A DNA stretch of 64,000 nucleotides from Puccinia triticina (Eukaryota; Basidiomycota; Pucciniomycetes; Pucciniales; Pucciniaceae), in the NCBI RefSeq assembly GCF_026914185.1, contig NC_070560.1, positions 6,501,501 through 6,565,500 on the forward strand, read 5' to 3'. Each line of letters starts with the position of its first letter. Within the stretch, counting starts at the first letter, position 1. A model generated the notes under the pieces. It saw nothing but the letters and a program-made list of their open reading frames with translations. It was not told the origin of the DNA and ran no database searches. Below are positions 35,612-47,159 of the stretch, in pieces. The position numbers and the translations under genes are program-made.

Positions 35612-35860
35612 TCATGACTTAACGGCTGTGTCCTGAGCTTCTGCATTCAAAAATGTGGTGCCAAAAACACTAGATGACCCACTGTACACCTCAAGTCTGC
35701 AGGGTACTCTGATCCCTGCCATGCAGTGGTGCGCTGGGCACACAGGCACTGTGACCAAGCCTTCCTCGAGGCCGCGCGAACCAGTAGCCAGGGACACGGG
35801 CATCTGCACAAGCACACCACACGCAAAAGCGTTGGGTACAATGGCAGATATGAATTGCAC
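35612..35860 (-). CDS. Possible terminal exon, unrecognised
   Basis: An open frame of about 82 codons with a plausible acceptor upstream; the peptide (NAFACGVLVQMPVSL, SSVFGTTFLNAEAQD) does not look like random translation but matches no family I know. Its stop lies inside the end of the foldback element. It may be chance. Confidence 0.2.
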   Translation of the reverse strand: MQFISAIVPNAFACGVLVQMPVSLATGSRGLEEGLVTVPVCPAHHCMAGIRVPCRLEVYSGSSSVFGTTFLNAEAQDTAVKS

Positions 35861-36023
35861 CTTACACGCATCTGGGAAGCTTGCTCGGAGAAGTGGACGG
35901 ATGGACGGCCAGGTTGGTGGGTCGGCCCCGGATCAGGTGTGAGGGACTGACCTGCTGGGCTCATAGGTCGTGTCGTGGAGGCGGAAAGATAAAGGATGAG
36001 GAGTCGGAGAAAGTGATGCCTTG

Positions 36024-37131
36024 TCACCTCCTGGGCTTGCTCCGATTATTACCGCGGGGATGATGAGGGCGGGGGTTGGTAGCGCTCCTGATCTCGTGCT
36101 GGGAGAGCTTGATGAGCCCGCCGGGGCCGGGTTTGCCGAGGGGCACGCGGTCGGTGTGGCCGGCCCTGGCCCTGCGGTCGCGGGCGGCGGAGCCATCGAG
36201 GCTACGCTGGTGGCGCTTGGAGACGGTTTTGGCGGTGGCGGCGCGGACGGTGCCGCTGGCGATAGCCTGGCGGTCGGCGGCCAGGCTGCGGTCGAGGGCG
36301 GCGCGGGCGAGGCCGCGGCTGATCGGGCGGGGATGGCGCTGCTGGAGGCCCTTCGAGGGCGGCGGGAGGGCGGTGGGGCAGAGCAGCTGGTCGAGGTCCG
36401 CCGGCTGGGTCTTCTTCTTCTGGGGCCCTGACGAGAGGTGGGCGACTAGCGTGGACAGGGAGCGGTCCAGGTGGGCCAGCTTGCTGCGATCGATGCACCC
36501 AACCGATCAGCGCTCTCTGTCCATCCTTTTCAGAGCCACCAGACTCGCTCACGCTTCCTCATCGTCCTCCCGCCTCCGCTTGCCCTTCCCCTCCGCTGCC
36601 CCTGGGGCCGCAGTCCGGACCTGCTTGCGCAGGGTCGAAGCCTACACAAGCGGGGCGATGAGCACACACACGCGCTGGCGGCTGAGCAGAGAGGGACGGA
36701 CGGACCATGAAGGAGGTGCGTTCCAGGTGGCCCAGCTCGCGGCCGGGCTTCGACCGCGCTCGGGACGGATCGGCGAACACGACCACGGCGGGCTCTTGCT
36801 GTGGTTCTCGGAGGGCGGGAGAGTCGGATTGCTGGAGGAGGTCTGCAGAAGGCTCGTGAGTTTCCGGGCTGGGGATCGTGAGGCTCGTGGACACACCTTC
36901 GGGGCCGTCGAAGTCTTCGTCAGTGGCTGCGACCGAGAAGCCCTCCTCCTCCTCGGCGTCGGACTCGTGCTCGCTCGGGATCCCGGCCCACTCCTCGTAG
37001 TCCTGGTCGTCGTCGTCGTCGTCGGATGAGAGGCCGTCGATCTCGAACTGGGCCAGGGTCCGGCTGGCCAAGGCCTTCAGCATCTCTTCGCGCTGGGCTC
37101 CATCGTGTTCGGGGTGGGATGTTGACTGCAT
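36024..37131 (-). CDS. Faf1-like (DUF4602-type) ribosome-assembly protein
   Basis: Exons 37131-36706, 36641-36553 and 36483-36024 give 324 aa. The joints are GT-AG; the first donor (GTCCGT) is non-consensus. The N-terminus (about 1-60) carries a run of Asp and further acidic patches; PAVVVFADPSR and RTSFM mark the middle; the second exon ends in a basic-acidic patch (GKRRREDDEEA); the C-terminal third is Arg-rich and ends with GPGGLIKLSQHEIR. This order resembles fungal Faf1 and the human C1orf131 family, linked to 40S (SSU) assembly. Similarity is by motif order only. The gene is divergent from IMP4, another SSU factor, which supports the call. GC-rich codon use resembles IMP4 and differs from DRS1. 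Confidence 0.6.
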
Positions 37132-37296
37132 TGCTTGCTGTGTTGTGGTGGGGGGGTGGTGGGTGGTCAGCGGGGGGTAGCGTGGATGGATATTGCATAA
37201 TCCCAAATTGCATATCCCAGCCAGCCCAAGCCCCGGCCAAGCGCAGCCCCGCATACACACACACACACACCCTCAACCACGAAGCTGGGCGAAACA
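37132..37296. promoter_or_regulatory. Bidirectional promoter between the Faf1-like gene and IMP4
   Basis: Only 165 bp separate the two divergent start codons, so both promoters and 5' leaders must lie here or overlap the genes. It contains a G-run (TGGTGGGGGGGTGGTGGG), an AT-rich core (GGATATTGCATAATCCC) and an (AC)n tract near 37254-37270. Confidence 0.6.
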
Positions 37297-38630
37297 ATGG
37301 TCAGTCGTCCGACGCTCCCCGGGGAGCCGACCAAGCTGACGCGGCCTGTCCTGGATAGCTGAAGCGCCAGACCCGACAGCGGCGCGAGTTCCTCTACAAG
37401 AAGGCCCTGGAAGCGCGGGAGCGGCAGATCTGGGAGAAGAAGCAGGCGGTCAAGGATGCGCTGGCCAGGGGGAAGCCGGTGCCGACGGCGCTGAAGAACG
37501 AGCTCGACGAGCTGCGCGAGGCGATGGCCAAGGACGGGGCGAACAGCGGTTAGGCTCGCTGGTTTTCGTTACTGTCTGCATATGTCTGACCCTCTGCCGT
37601 CCTTCCTCAGAACCTTTGACCCATGTGGACGATGAATACGACCGCGCGGGGATCGAGGACCCGAAGATCCTGATCACGACCTCGCGCAATCCGAGCAGCA
37701 AGCTGTTACAGTTCTCGAAAGTGGGTGGATTGGCTCTTTTTTCCTGTTTATTTTCTATTTTCTGTATCTTATTTTCTATATATCTTATTTTCTATATTTT
37801 ATTTTCTATATATCTTATTTTCTATATTTTATTTTCTATATATCTTATTTTCTATATTTTATTTTCTATATATCTTATTTTCTTTCTACATGTTCCGTAT
37901 CTCCTGAACAGAAAACTGATTCTTGCCTGTTTTTTTTTTTTTAGGAGCTGCGCCTAGTGTTCCCGAATGCGCACCGGGTGAACCGGGGGAAGTACGTGAT
38001 GGGGGAGATCGCCAGTGCGTGCCGGGCGAACGGGATGACGGACCTGGTGATGGTGCACGAGCACCGGGGTGTTCCGGATGCGCTTGTCGTCTCGCACTTC
38101 CCGCACGGGCCGACGGTGCTGTTCACGCTGCACAACGTGCTCCTGCGGCACGATGTGCCGAGCGGGTCGAGTTCGACTGTGAGCGAGCAGTACCCGCACC
38201 TGATCTTTGATGGCTTCTCGAGCAAGCTCGGCGGGCGGATCTCGAGCGTGCTCAAGTATCTCTTCCCGGTGCCCCGCGAGGAGAGCACGCGGGTGATGAG
38301 CTTCCAGAACCAGTCGGACTTTATCTCGTTCAGGTGTGTGTGTGTGGTTGATTGTTGGCTGCTGGCTGGTGGCTGATGGTGTTGTGTGGATAGACACCAT
38401 GTGTTTGTGAAGACCTCGCACAAGGAGGTCCAGCTGGCAGAGGTGGGCCCGCGGTTCGACATGCGGCGTGAGTTGTTTTTTTGTTTTTTTTTTTTGTTGG
38501 GTTGCTGCTGACTCTGTGTGTTTTTGCAGCGTATGAGATTCGGCAGGGGACTGTTGAGCAGAAGGAGGCTGATCTGGAGTGGGTTCTGCGGCCCTACCAG
38601 CGGACTGCCCGGAAGCGCAAGCAGCTCTGA
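37297..38630 (+). CDS. IMP4: U3 snoRNP protein IMP4 (Brix domain)
   Basis: Exons 37297-37299 (the ATG alone), 37359-37548, 37611-37720, 37945-38333, 38394-38467 and 38530-38630 give 288 aa, close to the 290 aa of yeast Imp4. The N-terminus [19 protein letters not shown] is the typical Imp4 start and is only reached by splicing the ATG across a 59-bp intron. The Brix domain begins at [12 protein letters not shown] (about 84-95) and includes [16 protein letters not shown] and [10 protein letters not shown]; the end DFISFRHHVFVK ... [10 protein letters not shown] is also family-typical. Imp4 binds U3 snoRNA in the SSU processome and is needed for early 18S rRNA cleavages in the nucleolus. The third intron holds a tandem repeat. 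Confidence 0.93.
37766..37885 (+). repeat. Tandem repeat inside IMP4 intron 3
   Basis: About four copies of a roughly 32-bp unit made of TCTTATTTTCTATATA and TTTTATTTTCTATATA. The polypyrimidine run and acceptor follow at 37930-37944. It makes this intron (224 bp) three to four times longer than its neighbours. Confidence 0.8.
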
Positions 38631-38816
38631 ACCGTTCCTTTTTTTTCATTTGATTGTAACTACCTCGACCACTACTACCACTTAAAATAAAAATAAAAAT
38701 AAAAATAAGCAGCCATTCATATTGAGTGGCTTACATAAGCAGCCCCTGCCCTGCCAGCGTGTGTCCTTCCTGACCACCACCACCACCACCACCCACCACG
38801 AACCAGCCAGCCAGCC

Positions 38817-41800
38817 ATGTCGACACACTCCTCCCCCACATCCTCACTCTCCTCAGCCTCATCCACCCACAACCAACCCACAACAACAACAACAACAACA
38901 ACAACAACGCAAACAGCCGAAGAACGCCCAGGCTGGACTCACATCGACGACGACGACGAAGAGGACGACGACGACGACGACGAAGACGACGAAGAGCAGG
39001 ACAGGCTGTGGGAGATCAACCCCAGCTCACCAACCCACCACCCCAGGCAACGACGCATCCCAAGCATCACCCTCATCGACCCCCAGGCAGCACTGCCCAG
39101 CACCACCACCACCACCACCACCACCACCACCACTGCCACCACCTCGCTCCTCGCCTCGCTCTCCCCACTCACCCCACAACAGCAGCAACCACCCCCACCC
39201 CCACCCCCACCACTCATTGCCCACCAGCTCACAACCCCCACCGAAGAGTGGCGCTCAAAGATCCTCAACAGCGTCCGCAAGGGCGAAGAGAAAGTCGCCC
39301 AGCGCCGCAAACAGAGCCTCGCCAGCCTCGACTCAACCCCCGCCACCCAACAACCCGCCCCCAAAACAGAAACCCACTCAGCCGACCCCAAGGGCAAACA
39401 GCCCGCCGCCCACCACCCCGATCAGCCGAAAACCTTCGCCACCAACAACCCCTATCTCGACGCCCTCAAGCCCGATCTCTCCCACCTCCAGCAACCTCAT
39501 CAACTCTCAACCCCCAGCGACGACTCCGCACCCCCAAAACCCCCCATCCCCCCTCGCCCACTCTTCACCGACCCGCCCCCATCGATCCAGCCCACCTCCA
39601 TCGATCCACCCCCATCGATCCAGCTCACACCCACCAAGCGGCCCTCCGGCTCTCCCCGGAGCTACAGCCACATCCGAAGCAGCAGCAACAGCATCACCGA
39701 ACTGCCCTCACGCCCCGTCGTACCCAACTCCACCCTGAGCAGGAGCAACAGCGCACTCGGCAGAGCCCAGCACCTCGGCCCCGACCAGCGCGCCCTCGCC
39801 TCCCGCCTCCTCGGATCCTCCCCCGACAGCCCCGCCACCGAGCCCCCGCCGCCAGTCGACGGCACGTTCCTGACCGTCATCGATCCTGACCTGTCCTCCC
39901 GTCTGGCCGCCGCAAACCCTTCCTCAGCCTCAGCCTCCCCCGACCACTCCCAGCCGGGCAGCAACTTCAGCACCAGCCCAAACCCACAGCCGGATCAGTT
40001 CGGCCGATCTGCCTCCAACACCAGAAACCCAAGCACCACCCGCTCCAAAACTGTACGTCCTCTCCTCCCCCTCCCCAGAGAAATCTTGACACCATCTGAC
40101 CGTCACTCGTGTAGGGCAAGCGCAACTTCTTCTCCACTCTCCTCTCGCGCGCCTCGGGCTCCAACTCCAACCCCACCTCGCCCGGCCCCTCCTCGTTCCC
40201 CGGATCCGCAAGTCGCAATCCCTTCGAATCCACCTTCAACCGTCCCTCCAATCCCGATCACCACAGTCGCGCTCCGAATCATCGCTCAGGCCTCGAGACC
40301 TATGGCACGTCCAATCAGGCCACCGATCCTGCCCATCGTACGGCCTTCAATCGAGTTTATATCCTTCATCTCATCTAATACCTTTCTGGTTTTGTTTTTT
40401 TTTTCGTTCAGCTGACAGGACAGCTAGCCCCGGGTTAAATCCCTCATACGCCACCGCGTCAACCCTGGCGTCCATGAACCTGAAACTGACCCCCCTGACG
40501 CCCACCCTGCCCGCCTCTCGAAACTCGCAGCCGCTCTGCGGTGCGATTCTTGACGACAAGTTCCTGCTGATCGGAACTAACAACGGGCTGGACTTTGTCC
40601 CGCTCACCGCCTTCGCCAAGTCCTCCAATAGCTCGGATCGTTCCCGTGGCTCGGTCCATACCGTCAAGCCGATCAGCTTGATCAAAAAGACCAGGTTCAA
40701 AAGCTTGAAGGTGCTTGAAGTCAGGAGCAATATCTTGCTGGCCATCGCTGGGCGGAATGATCATCTGAGAGGTGAGTTTATCTTTTTTAAAAATATACAT
40801 ATATATTGTGGGCTCACCCTCTTTTCTTTTCGAACAGTCTATGCGCTCGATGGGATCAGAGCGATCGTTGCCAAAAAAATTCAAGATCTGGAAGAAAAGG
40901 AGGATTTCGTTTGGCTGCCCAAGACGTTGGCCCGAGTCACCCCGCACAAGGGCAAGGAGCGCGTCTCCAATCCTCAAGCGCAGCCCACCGCATCCAACTC
41001 ACCCCAATACTCCCCGCCTCCGCCCTATGGCGGTAAGCTCGGGCCTGGTCAAACGATGGCCAAATCCAGCTCCTGCCAACCTGCCTCCCCTGCGAACCAT
41101 CAGGCAAGCCCGGTATCCCGATCCCCAGGAAAATCAGCCCTGCGCCGTAGCAGCACCGTGGGCAGTCGACTTCCGAGCGCATCAGCGGCTTACGAACTAC
41201 TCGACACTCGTCGAAGCAGTTTGTACAGCGCCTCCGATGCATCCTCTTTCATCTCGCCCCTCGGACTCGTAGCCCCGACGACACTCACATCAGCCCTTCA
41301 GTCGCTCAGGGCCGAGAATTCTGATCGGCTCCCTCCAAATCATCCGGCTCTCGGCCAAGCGCCCGTCCAAGTTGGTCTCGAACAAGCAGCAACTGAAGAA
41401 AGCGGGAATGGATCTTCCCAACCCGGACCGCCTCCGATCATCAATATCGATGATGATCTCGCTCAGCGCTCGAACATCACGGGTGCTAACCATGTCGGGC
41501 CGGTCGGCAAACCTGATCAGGGCACTCGAGCGATCCCCGGACAAGGGGGCCCGGCTGGGCCTGCGTTGGTCGAAGTGATCAGGAAACGCTCCCAATTGCT
41601 TGCCCAAGCCGGCAAGCGCGTCAATCCCAACTCGCCCATCCAGCCGATCTCAAGCTCCCGTCTGGTGCCCCGGTCTGCGTTGGCAACAGACACCGACAAC
41701 GAGTCGATGGATGGCAGCCATCTTAACCTGGTCGATGTCCTGTCTCAACCCGCCCCAAAAGCATCCACCGCGCTCGGCATCAGCACCTCTGCCCCGGGGC

Positions 41801-42780
41801 GCGAGCCGCGTAGGTCGACGGGAGAGGCCCCATCTGTGGTCAAGAAGAGCTCTGTGCCTCCGTCGATAACCACGCCAAATGAGGCGGCGCGTCCACAGAT
41901 CAACGTCACTGACGAGATCACCGAACTGGACCCTCAGTCGAATGCTGCGTCAACCTCCCTTCCCCGACCGGGCCTCATCACCCCGATGTCTGACGATGTT
42001 CACAGAGTGAGCTCGTCCCACAGCTCGCCCTCGCCCCTGCCCACGCCCTCCAGAGCCGCGCCCTCTCGCGTGCCCTCAGGCGTCCATTCGGACCAGGAGA
42101 ACCAACCAAGCAGCCTCACCGTGCCCAGCCGGTCCAAGAAACGCTGGTCCGTCATGGACTCCGTCTTCCGCACCCACAGCAACAGCAACAACAACAACAA
42201 CAACAGTGGCAGTAGCAGCAACAGCAACTCCCACCATAACTCGCCCTCTAACGCCGGCTCCTCGGGCCTCCTCCCCGCTCGCTCAAGCACCGACGACTCG
42301 CTCGCCAGAAGCGCCTCCTGCAACCAGTTCTCGCCCTCCCCATTCCCCGAGGCCCAGAACGCGTACGTGAGAGCTTGTAAATGGATATATTGGCAGGACG
42401 GTAGACTGACACGATGGGGATGATACTTTAGCACGCTAAGGTCGAGGCCGTCGACGCAAAAGCTGCGGGCGAACGTGTCCGAGTCGAATGGCGAGTTCGG
42501 CGGGATGGCCGGGAGCTCGACGGGGCCAGCGACGACCCTCAACGGCGCCTCCGGGCCGAATCCTCCCGGCGGCCCCGCCATGGCCGGCTCTCGCGCCGAG
42601 TTCGAGGACCAGCCCCGCGAACGTCTGGCCACCCATTTCCACGGCCAGAACGCGGCCGAATCCGCTAAGACTTCGCCCCACCCTGCTACCCTCGGCGCCC
42701 CCCTCGAATACGTCAAGCTCGCCAGAACTAAGGGGGCCAAGTTGCTGCGGGCCTACGAGACTCGTCGCAGGACGTGAGCT

Positions 42781-42813
<33 letters not shown>

Positions 42814-45109
42814 TTCCCCCACCTGTCTCCTTCGCTGGATCCTTGCTGAGTAAGGCGGGCCGGTCTGTTTCGTAGGTATTTGGCCGTGCTTTGTGGGGAG
42901 TCTAGCGAGCGAATCGAGCTGTTTACCGTGTGTAACTTTCTTTTTGAGCCATCGGAAGGCCAGCCTTGGTCTGACTGTTTTCTATCCTCCAGGGCTCTAA
43001 AAACATCTCGTTGTCTCTGAACCGAACGTTTGTTCTGCCCGAGACTCCAAGAACGTAAGTTATGCTTCTTCTTTTGTTTGGTAGCCACAACTTTTGACGA
43101 TGTGTGTGTGTGTATTTGTAGGATCGAATTCCAGATGCAGGGGGATGATTTGGTTGATATTGTAAGTGTAGTGGTTCCCACTCGGTCTGGAGTAAAGTCT
43201 TGTGGAACTGAAGTTGTGGATTTAGTATTTGGTGTATGATGAGAGTGTGTTTGCACTCGAGCCAGCTACCGTGCGTGTTCGTGAAGTTGGGATTGGAAGG
43301 AACGAACGGCGGGCGGCCAGGAGAGAGCGGGAGCGAGCGGCACGTGATCTAGCATCCATCAACATGCGTCCCGCGGTGACCGCCACTGGAGCCGACGGCG
43401 CCGCTGCGGCCAATCCGGGTCGAGGATACATGACTGATCCAGCAACAGAGTCTTTGATCGAAGCGGTGGGCGCACCTGCACGAACCACCGTATCCGCCTC
43501 CCCATCGACAGTCGATGACGGCCTCACTCTGTCCGCACCTGTCCCGTCCTCCTCCTTCCGACAAGCGTCTGTGGCCCACACCTCGAACATTGCCGGAGGC
43601 TGGGGCTCGCATGAGAACCCAGGCGGAGGCAGTAGTGGCGGCCATCCTGGAGCAGCCAAAGTGCCCAACCTGTGGCCATACACCACCTTCCAGCAGCTCC
43701 AGTTCATCCCGCCCTTGCCGCCCTCGGTCCTTGCCTCGACCTTCGTCATCCCGCCCACCTACGAAGCGGTCGTGACGGCCAGCGGGGGGCCCAAGGCCGT
43801 GCAAGGCTCGCTCGCGCCGCCGGACGAAGACCCTGCCCGGACGCTGTCGCCAATCAACGTCGTCGAGCCCGAGAGCGAAGACCTGACGATCCCGCTCAAT
43901 CTCGCCGTCGATCGGCTCAGCATCAGCAACGGCAGCAGCAGCATTCTCGGCGAGGCTGGTGGCTCGGAGGCAGGCTCGAGCGCAGGCGTGTCGGGCGGCT
44001 CGGCTAAGATCCACGCAGGCGGCGACGGCTCCGAGGGAGACATGGAACTCTCGGATGTCGGCGACACCACAGTGACCATCGAAACATCGGGCCGACAGGC
44101 CCACCAAGCTGCGGCGAATCCGACCCCGCAGACGATCCTGGCCGACGGCCCGCTCCTCTCGCCGATCAGTCTGCTCTCGAACCCAGCGAGTCGCCAGATC
44201 GGCCCGCCGGGCCTGTTCCTAGTCACGCGGGGAAAGAAGGTGACGTCGATCGTGGACTGTGATGGGCGGAGCGTGATGAAGAAGCCGTTTATCTGGATGA
44301 ACGACAAGCACGCGAAGCCGAGCGGGCCTCCGCCAGAGACCGGCGGGGGACAGCAGCAGGCGTTCCGGATCGAGGTGGTGCTGATCGACGAGCGCAGGAC
44401 GGTGTTGGTCGGGCTGGACCAGCAGGAAGTCAAGCTGTTCGAGGTCGGCGGGAGACAGGCCAAAGGGCTCGAGGACTTCTCCAACGCCGCCACCCTCGAC
44501 ATCCTCCCCCACCTCATCCTCGCTGACCCCTCCTCCTCTGGCGCCACCGCCGTCGGCGGCGGCAACGGCGTCGGCGTCATCACCGCCCAGAGCTTCCCTG
44601 CCTCCCTCGGCTTCCGCGACCACCACCACCATCACCACTCGGCGCTCAATCTGGGCAGCCTGGCCAACCTCTCCATCGGCCTCGGGAAGCCCTCCCCGAC
44701 TCCCTCCCACGGAGCGAGCACCTCGTACCCCGGCGCGCTCCCCGCCTCCTCCATACCCTCCTCCACTGGCGGCCTCCCCAGCACCTCCTCCGCCGCCTCT
44801 TCCTCCTCGGCAGCAACGGCCGCAGCGGCCGCGACGCCAGCGGGAGGAACAACAGTCGGCCCGCCCGTCGCCCCCGGCGACCGCGAAGTCGTCTTCCTCG
44901 CCGCCAGCGTCTCCAGGAACGCGGTCGTCTGGGCCGAACGGATCGGCAGCTCCTTCGCCATCTACACCCTCGACTCCGCCCTCCCCGTCCTCCACCATCA
45001 TCCCCCTGCACCCCCAAACCCCGCCCCCGCCTTCTCTGCCGCCTCGCTTACCCACGGCATCGCTCTTCCTCACCCGGCACCGGGCCCCGCCGCCTCCTCT
45101 GCCGCTTGA
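38817..45109 (+). CDS. Large CNH-domain protein with long low-complexity regions
   Basis: Nine exons (38817-40052, 40115-40337, 40412-40771, 40838-42362, 42432-42773, 42876-42927, 42993-43054, 43122-43161, 43226-45109) give 1,907 aa; all joints are GT-AG and in frame. Residues 1-500 are low complexity (poly-Thr, poly-Asp, Gln/Pro runs). A citron-homology (CNH) domain starts near 518 (CGAILDDKFLLIGTNNGLDF, VRSNILLAIAGRNDHLRVYA), is broken by about 500 Ser/Pro-rich residues, and resumes at YLAVLCGESSERIELF, DLVDIYLVYDESVFALEP, PGLFLVTRGKKV and VLIDERRTVLVGLDQQEVK. CNH domains form beta-propellers that bind small GTPases or membranes in kinases, RhoGEFs and vacuolar tethers. No kinase, DH or PH domain is present, so it is not a standard Rom2- or GCK-type protein. 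Three exons of 40-62 bp lie in the second CNH part. A poly-C run of about 24 lies in intron 5. Confidence 0.8.
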
Positions 45110-46430
45110 TGCTCCTCACTGACGCCCCGCTCTCGCCCCGCGCCGTGCGCCGAGTCGCCGGCCCCGTCTCGCCCCGTCTCTCTCTCTGTGCCCTTCTTTC
45201 GTTTTCTTCGGCCCGTGTGGTCATCCGCACGTTTACACACACACATCAGTGTTTCCTTCCTCTGTGCTTGTCTCCGTCGCCCATCCATAGAGCCCCTCCC
45301 CCCCTCGTCTCCCCGCCCCCGCTGTAGATACGCGCGTACATACTTCTCTCTCTCTCTTGTTTGTCTTTGTCTTTGTTTGGCTTTGTTTGGCGGCCTTCGG
45401 CGGCCAATGGGTATGTCCTGCTGCGCCCTTTTTCTTCTGGTTGGGCTCGCTTGTGGCCTGGGTTTGTGTGTGTGGTGGGGGCTGGGAGCGGGGAGAGGCG
45501 GGGGAAGCCTGCTCCCCCTCACTTAACACGCGTCCCGTCGATTCAGAGGGCCTATGCCATCATACACAAACAGTACATTTTCGTGATTTCATTGTTCTTC
45601 AAAAAAATTTGTAAAGTCGGTTTGATATGTCGGTGGGGTCACGAGGCATGTATACAGCGCACCATCTAATTCTGCCCTGCAATCCGCAGGAAGCCGATTT
45701 TTGGCCACGTCAACGGCTGGTTTTTGTTATTTTTCTCAAACAAAAAATGGCACCTGAGAACTCAAACTCCTGCTGTGAAGATTTGGATATACCTCATAAG
45801 CCTCTCCTACCTCACTTACCTCAGTCCCTCTCTTTATAGAGGGGGGACGCTGTCCCACAGGGACCCTCCAAAGGAGGGACTCATACACTATATATGTCCA
45901 CCCCGCGGCCTGAGAGGATTTGAACAATGCCATTCTTTGACATCTTGTAGCAGCTCCAATTCTCATGGGGTGAGTAGGTATTGGGGGAACGAGAGATGCA
46001 GAAGATTGTGGAGAATCATCCTGCATATTTTCCACTGTCCAGGCTTTTTGAGGCCTTGAGGGGCACTCAAGTTCCTTTTGGATGGCCACCATTGGGTCTG
46101 CTTCATCCTTCATTACACCTCTTGCACTGTACAGGATCCAACACTGATTATGATACTACAAAGGGTATTGCAGACCAAGGAAAAGGGCTGGGGGGAGATG
46201 GAAATGGTGCATAGATGGACAGCTTGGGTGGTCCCAGAAATGAATACTAGAAGGAATTTGGTCCAGAGACCCATGTGCTATGTTGATTATGAAAAAGTGC
46301 CCCCCAAAAGTTGAAATTCTCTCAGGCTGTGGTGGGGTTGACATAGCGTGTAAGTCCCTCTGTCAGAGGTTGCTTCACTCCCCCAAGGAGGAGAGATTTA
46401 GGTAAGGTATCTCTCCTATTGAGAGCATCC
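45110..46430. other. 3' flank of the CNH gene and intergenic DNA
   Basis: 45110-45530 is the likely 3' UTR: pyrimidine-rich, with (CA)n and (CT)n runs. The remainder to 46430 has no motif-bearing ORF. Confidence 0.5.
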
Positions 46431-46435
46431 CGGGG

Positions 46436-46562
46436 GGATGCGGGGTCCCTTTGGGACCCTCTGTTTGAGTCTTGAGAGGCTTAGTTAAGCTAGCTCCTCC
46501 TGGGGGCGGTATCTAGCTTAACTAAGCCTCTCAAATGGAGGCCCCAGGGGACCCCACATGGA
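46436..46562. repeat. Inverted repeat (hairpin element)
   Basis: GAGAGGCTTAGTTAAGCTAG at about 46473-46492 pairs with CTAGCTTAACTAAGCCTCTC at about 46512-46531 across a 19-bp loop; weaker pairing continues outward (GGGGTCCCTTTGGGACCCTC with GAGGCCCCAGGGGACCCC). Confidence 0.75.
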
Positions 46563-47159
46563 GGGCTCTCTGTAGGGGAGGCTTATGAATCATGTCTGCA
46601 GGCTGGCAGACAAAGGAAGGATTTTCAATCCTCAAACCACAAAAACACATTTTCAAAGTCACCAACATATGTACAAGAAAAACTGAATAGACAGTTTTTT
46701 TGGCAGGACTGATGAGCACCCTCCATATCCTCCTGAACTGATTGAAGGAATCTGTTTTGAAGGTCAAAGGAATCCTGAAGGATATCACATTGCTCTGAAG
46801 ATCCATTTCTGGATTTTCTGATAATATGCAAGATTGAATATCCTATCTGCAACAATTGAGGGGCTACAGGTGTAGGATCTGCAGATATCTGCAGGTTTGT
46901 GAATCCAATATCCACAAGGTGTGATGGTTGCAATTCATTAGTTTACATTCCTTTGTGTTTTTTATTTATTTTTGAAACATTAGTACAGCAAAAATGTTGG
47001 GGAGATGAGAGCAGCACCATTTGGAAGCTGAGATTGAGAAGTGTAATTTGGCTCTGGGCCAGGTCCACAGGAGCTGAGGGGGAGGCTGGGTGTCAGGTGA
47101 TGCTAAGTATTTTTCCTCAAGGCATTCATGATTTCTTTCTCAGCCAAATTTTTCACTCT
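46563..47159. other. Intergenic, no gene seen
   Basis: Only short overlapping ORFs without motifs. Confidence 0.45.

Larger units (their letters stand above)
23031..35622. repeat. Long inverted-repeat (foldback) element split by the copia insertion
   Basis: Left arm about 23031-23260. The right arm is the reverse complement, formed by about 23357-23532 together with 35569-35622 on the far side of the copia element. Matching landmarks include TTAGGTCATGAGATTGGC on the left and GCCAATCTCATGACTTAA on the right, then CAGGGGTGGAAAA, AAGGATGATTATGAAAT, TTGCAAATTTCTCAGAATG and AAACCATTGCCAATGAT. Without the insertion the element would be about 555 bp with arms of about 230 bp and a loop of about 100 bp. 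No ORF is seen, so it is probably a non-autonomous foldback element or large MITE. Confidence 0.8.

Noticed and set aside
36076..37029. Long plus-strand ORF opposite the Faf1-like gene
   Set aside because: It is antisense to spliced exons with family motifs; GC-rich DNA keeps several frames open by chance.
38722..39889. Alternative long frames over the CNH gene 5' exon
   Set aside because: They are low-complexity shadows (His/Pro-rich, Arg-rich) of the Thr/Pro/Asp-coding frame and lack splice continuity.
43349..45073. Long minus-strand ORFs over CNH exon 9
   Set aside because: Composition-driven open frames opposite a coding exon with clear CNH motifs.
36024..45109. Horizontal transfer as the cause of the GC-rich island
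   Set aside because: IMP4, the Faf1-like gene and the CNH gene have fungal-type introns and ordinary eukaryotic families; regional composition is a simpler explanation.
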